From NCBI RefSeq assembly GCF_014654785.1, contig NZ_BNBD01000001.1, positions 806,001-870,000 on the forward strand: a stretch of DNA of 64,000 nucleotides, in the 5' to 3' direction. Made by a program: the position numbers and the translations under genes. Positions 60,810-64,000 of this stretch are shown here, piece by piece. Each line of letters begins with the position of its first letter. Positions within the stretch are counted from its first letter, which is position 1. This DNA comes from Streptomyces mashuensis. Its GTDB lineage: Bacteria; Actinomycetota; Actinomycetes; Streptomycetales; Streptomycetaceae. The notes beneath the pieces are model-generated. The model saw nothing but the letters and a program-made list of their open reading frames with translations. It did no database searches and had not been told where the DNA came from.

Positions 60810-63800
60810 TCACCCGCCGGCGTACACGTCCTCCACATAGCGCCCCTCGTCGGCCAGCGAGCCGAGCCATTCCTCGGCCGCGGCGGCTCCGCCGCCCTTC
60901 CGCCGGGCGTACAGGTCCCGCAACGCCGCGCGGACGCCCGGCGCCATGCGGGCGCCGTCGCCGCACACGTACACGCGGCCGCCCGCCTCCAGCATTGACC
61001 AGATCTCGTCGCTCTCCGCGGCGATCCGGTGCTGCACGAACGGCCCGGCCGGGCCCGGCCGTTCGCTGAACGCCGGACGCAGCGCCACCACACCCGCCTC
61101 CTCGGCCGCGCGCAGCTCCGCGGCGTGCAGGAAGTCGGCGTCCGGGTCGTCGCAGCCGAAGTACAGCAGCGCCGGCGCCAGGGACGCGCCGGATGCGGCG
61201 AGCGCCGCCCGGTCGGCGACGGCGCCGCGGAACGGCGCCAGGCCCGTACCGGCGGCCACCATCACCAGCGGCGCCGGGTCGCGGTGGTCGATGCGGAAGG
61301 CCGCACGGCACGGCTGCACGCGTGCCAGCACCGTGTCGCCCGGCCGCAGCGAGGCCAGGTGGTGCGAGCCGGTCCCGCGGAACTCGCCCGTGCCGGAGCG
61401 GGCCGGCGCGGTGAGCACCGACACCATCAGCTCGGCGTGGCCGGGGGAGACGGCGGGCGAGGACGATATCGAGTAGTGCCGCGGCCGCATCGCGGGCAGC
61501 AGCTCCAGGACGTCGGCGGCGCTCAGCGCGCCGCGCAGCGCCGGGTGGCCGGCCACCAGCTCCAGTACGGTCCGCGGGTCGTCGTCCGCCACGGCGCGCA
61601 GTGCCGCCTGCTCGGGCGGGCAGGGGTTGCGCTCGGCGAGCAGCGCCCGCTGCCGGCCGGTGGCCCGCTGCCCCAGCTCCAGGTGGTACGTCAGCAGGTC
61701 GCGCACCGTCAGCGGCCGGTCGACGGGCAACGTGTCCCGCCCGGCCCGCCGCGGCCGCACGGACAGCACCGCATCGGGGTCGAGCCCCAAGGTGGCAGCG
61801 GCCTCTTCGGCGCGGGCGCGGTCGTTCGCCGGCAGGACGGTGAGGTGGTCGGCCGTGCGGTAGGTGACACCGCCGGGCAGCGCGACCCGGACGAAGCGCT
61901 TGATACGCGGGTGGCCGGGCGCGGTCAGGTCGTGGGCTTCGGTGACCGTCATCGGCAGCAGGCCGTGCCGCTCGGCGAGCGCGTCCAGCGGGCCGCCGGT
62001 CACCTCCACGACCTCGTACGCGGAGGACTCCGGCGACGCGGTGCCGTCCGCCGTGAACTCCTGCGCGTCCGGGTCGCCGTACCGCTCCAGCAGCGTGCGG
62101 ACGAGCGCGCGGGTGAACTCCTCCACCGACCCGGCCAGGTCGCCGGAGGCGTCGGCCTCGCCGCGGGGCAGCAGACGGGTGCCGCCGAGCGCGGCCAGGC
62201 GCTCGTCGAGGAGCGTGGGGACGCGCTGGTAGGTGGCCATCCAGTTGCGGTCGCCCACGCCCAGCACCGCGTACGGCACGCCGGCGGCGGCGTCCGGCGC
62301 GGCACCCTCCGTCAGCCACGTGGTGAACGCGGCCGCGTCGTCGGTGGGCCGGCCGTTGTACGACGCGGCCACGACCACCACCGGCCGGTCCGCGGGCAGC
62401 GCGCCGGTGTGCGCGTCCAGCGGTGCGACGACCGCCTCGCAGCCGAGCCGCCCCGCCTCGTCGGCGAGGTCCCGCGCCAGGTCGCGGCAGGTGCCGAAGT
62501 TCGAGCCGTGCAGCACCAGCAGCCCGGTGCCGCGCCGTACGCGCGCCGGCAGCCCGCCGTCACGGCCGGCGCCGCCGTCCTCCGCGCGGCCCGCCGCGGC
62601 CCGCGCGCCCGGCACCGCGGAACCGCTCGCCGCACGGTCGGCGGACGTACGGCGCGCCAGCGACAACGTGAAGCCGTCCGGCTTGAGCGTGAGCGTCTCC
62701 TTCACGCGCAGCCGGTACGCGGCGGTGTCGAGGAAGCGGTAGCGGTGCACCAGCAGACCCAGCAGCAGCGTCGCCTCGTGCAGCGCGAACTGCCGCCCGA
62801 TGCACGCCCGCTCGCCGGTGCCGAACGGCTTGTACGCGTGCGGGGAGCGCGCCGCCTCCGCCGCCGGCGCGAACCGGGTGGGGTCGAACAGCTCGACGTT
62901 GTCGCCCCACACCGGGTCGCGGTGCAGCATCGGCGTCAGCACCGTGACGCCCTCCCCGGCCCGCAGCGGGTAGCGGCCGCCCAGCAGGGTGTCCTCGCGG
63001 GCCTCGCGCCCGAACGCGGCCGCCGTGGGCCACAGTCGCAGCGCCTCGTTGATCACCTGCCGGGTCCAGCGCAGCCGGCCGATGTCCTCGAACGCGGGCT
63101 CGGGATCGGCGACGTCGCCCCACAGCTCGTCGGCCTCCCGCTGCGCCAGCCGCAGCGCCACGGGGTTCTTCAGCAGGTAGTACAGGGCGAACGACAGCGC
63201 GCCGGAGGTGGTCTCGTGACCGGCGATGAGGAAGGTGATGACCTGGTTGCGGATGTTCGCCGCGCTCAGGGGGCGGCCGTCCGAGGGGTGGGGGACGCCC
63301 AGCATCAGGCCGAGCAGGTCGTCGGTGCGGGTGTCGCCGGACGCCTGCCGGGCGCTGATCACCTCGTCCACGACGCCGGCCAGGAACGCCGCGTCGGCGT
63401 GGAACGCCGCGTCGCGTGCCGAGTGGTCGAGCTCCGGGTCCCGGCCCAGCTTGGTCATCGCCCAGTCCAGGCAGCGCACCATGGACGCCACGAAGGGGTG
63501 CGGCTCGCCACCCCGGTCGAACGAGCGGAAGTCGTAGCCGAAACCGGTCAGCCCGATCGTGTCGAGCGTCATCCGGGTCATGTCCTCGGCCACGTCGACC
63601 GGGGTGCCCTCGGCCAGGTGCCGGTCCCAGGCACCGATCAGCCGGCGGGCCACGGTCAGCATGGCCGGGTGGTAGGCGCGCATCGAGCCCAGGGCGAAGG
63701 CCGGCAACAGGATGTCGTGGGCGCGGGCCCAGTCCGGCTCGTCGTTGTAAGCGGTGAACAGCCCGTCCGCGGTGAACTCGCGGACGTTCTCCAGGGCCGG

Positions 63801-64000
63801 CCCCACGTGCTTGGCGAAACGGTCCTCGTCGGCCAGCTCGGCCACCAGGTCGAGGGAGGTGACGAAGAGCCGCTCGTTGCCGTGCTGCCGGCGGCGGAAC
63901 ACCGGGCCGTGCTCGCGGGCCAGGTCCATGGCCTGCTGGAGGGGGGTGTCGGTCGCCCCGTTGGCCGAACGGCACGAAGGTGTGACGTCGACGACCGGGA
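60810..64000 (-). CDS. self-sufficient cytochrome P450 fused to CPR-type reductase (CYP102-like), 5' end beyond the window
   Basis: Counting from Met 63929 there are 1039 residues, but the frame stays open for 23 more codons to the window edge with in-frame DTPLQQAMDLAREHGPVF, the CYP102 N-terminal pattern, so the true start is outside. P450 marks: AGHETTSG (I helix), EALRLW (ExxR) and haem-Cys loop FGTGERACIGRQ (Cys 376 from that Met; 400 in P450 BM3). Then a flavodoxin FMN domain (LLVLHGSNFGTCRDLARDLA), FAD site RHYSISSSP and NADPH site GTGLAPFRG. It hydroxylates fatty acids or related substrates using its own reductase. It lies just upstream of the encapsulin operon. Confidence 0.92.
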   Translation of the reverse strand, partial: PVVDVTPSCRSANGATDTPLQQAMDLAREHGPVFRRRQHGNERLFVTSLDLVAELADEDRFAKHVGPALENVREFTADGLFTAYNDEPDWARAHDILLPAFALGSMRAYHPAMLTVARRLIGAWDRHLAEGTPVDVAEDMTRMTLDTIGLTGFGYDFRSFDRGGEPHPFVASMVRCLDWAMTKLGRDPELDHSARDAAFHADAAFLAGVVDEVISARQASGDTRTDDLLGLMLGVPHPSDGRPLSAANIRNQVITFLIAGHETTSGALSFALYYLLKNPVALRLAQREADELWGDVADPEPAFEDIGRLRWTRQVINEALRLWPTAAAFGREAREDTLLGGRYPLRAGEGVTVLTPMLHRDPVWGDNVELFDPTRFAPAAEAARSPHAYKPFGTGERACIGRQFALHEATLLLGLLVHRYRFLDTAAYRLRVKETLTLKPDGFTLSLARRTSADRAASGSAVPGARAAAGRAEDGGAGRDGGLPARVRRGTGLLVLHGSNFGTCRDLARDLADEAGRLGCEAVVAPLDAHTGALPADRPVVVVAASYNGRPTDDAAAFTTWLTEGAAPDAAAGVPYAVLGVGDRNWMATYQRVPTLLDERLAALGGTRLLPRGEADASGDLAGSVEEFTRALVRTLLERYGDPDAQEFTADGTASPESSAYEVVEVTGGPLDALAERHGLLPMTVTEAHDLTAPGHPRIKRFVRVALPGGVTYRTADHLTVLPANDRARAEEAAATLGLDPDAVLSVRPRRAGRDTLPVDRPLTVRDLLTYHLELGQRATGRQRALLAERNPCPPEQAALRAVADDDPRTVLELVAGHPALRGALSAADVLELLPAMRPRHYSISSSPAVSPGHAELMVSVLTAPARSGTGEFRGTGSHHLASLRPGDTVLARVQPCRAAFRIDHRDPAPLVMVAAGTGLAPFRGAVADRAALAASGASLAPALLYFGCDDPDADFLHAAELRAAEEAGVVALRPAFSERPGPAGPFVQHRIAAESDEIWSMLEAGGRVYVCGDGARMAPGVRAALRDLYARRKGGGAAAAEEWLGSLADEGRYVEDVYAGG

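Noticed and set aside
1..64000. tRNA, rRNA, CRISPR, insertion sequences or attachment sites
   Set aside because: Looked for on both strands by eye; no clover-leaf with CCA-like end, repeat-spacer array, transposase or integrase motif was recognised.

Overview
The window is about 73% G+C by eye, with strongly G/C-biased third codon positions, many GTG starts and many ATGA/GTGA gene overlaps. Together with LAXTG sortase signals, IdeR/DmdR-type iron boxes, a CYP102-type P450 and a cNMP-domain encapsulin, this points to a Streptomyces or close relative. It looks like chromosomal, accessory-rich DNA. I saw no rRNA, tRNA, CRISPR array, insertion sequence or integrase.

Layout. 1-5 kb: a SAM methyltransferase; then a protein fusing a uracil-DNA-glycosylase fold to an ADP-ribosyltransferase, divergent from a macrodomain protein; then a zinc alcohol dehydrogenase and a 2H phosphoesterase. 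The divergent pair shares a 120-bp spacer holding two back-to-back motifs (TGTCAGTG-N8-TANNNT) that match the actinobacterial PafBC (RecA-independent) DNA-damage promoter. I regard this as the most interesting system in the window. 5-12 kb (minus strand): an epimerase, small proteins and a run of sugar-phosphate genes (transaldolase, ribulose-phosphate epimerase, HAD phosphatase, mycofactocin-type SDR, MFS transporter, ABM monooxygenase). 12-17.7 kb: a YtrA-type GntR regulator with a DUF1648 membrane protein, a long GAPDH, an epimerase and an Rv2629/Vms1-like protein. 17.7-20.4 kb: a cyanate operon (cynT, cynS, a nucleoside deaminase) divergent from a CynR-type LysR regulator. 20.4-23 kb: a membrane-anchored protein and a two-component system. 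23-26 kb: a secreted chitinase, a sortase-anchored chitin LPMO and a secreted unknown. 26-29.4 kb: a type III polyketide synthase, a HemK-like methyltransferase, a CDGSH protein and a haem-oxygenase-like diiron protein.

29.5-46.7 kb is an iron-regulated NRPS-independent siderophore locus with four iron boxes: an FhuF-like reductase, a binding protein, two permeases and an ATPase for uptake, and a nine-gene-scale biosynthetic stretch (diaminobutyrate aminotransferase and decarboxylase giving 1,3-diaminopropane, a second PLP decarboxylase, two IucA/IucC synthetases, an N-hydroxylase, an MFS exporter and a glutamine-synthetase-like ligase). No acyltransferase is visible, so the product is not obviously schizokinen, aerobactin or desferrioxamine.

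46.7-54.8 kb: an isochorismatase-like hydrolase, a DHA2-type exporter with its MarR regulator, a coiled-coil protein, a SpoIIE-type phosphatase, an ABC transporter pair, a thioesterase and a secreted small protein. 54.8-64 kb (minus strand): a Tat-exported FAD oxidoreductase, a macrolide-type glycosyltransferase, a cysteine desulfurase translationally coupled to an encapsulin shell gene that carries a cyclic-nucleotide-binding domain, and a self-sufficient CYP102-like P450-reductase whose N-terminus runs off the right edge.
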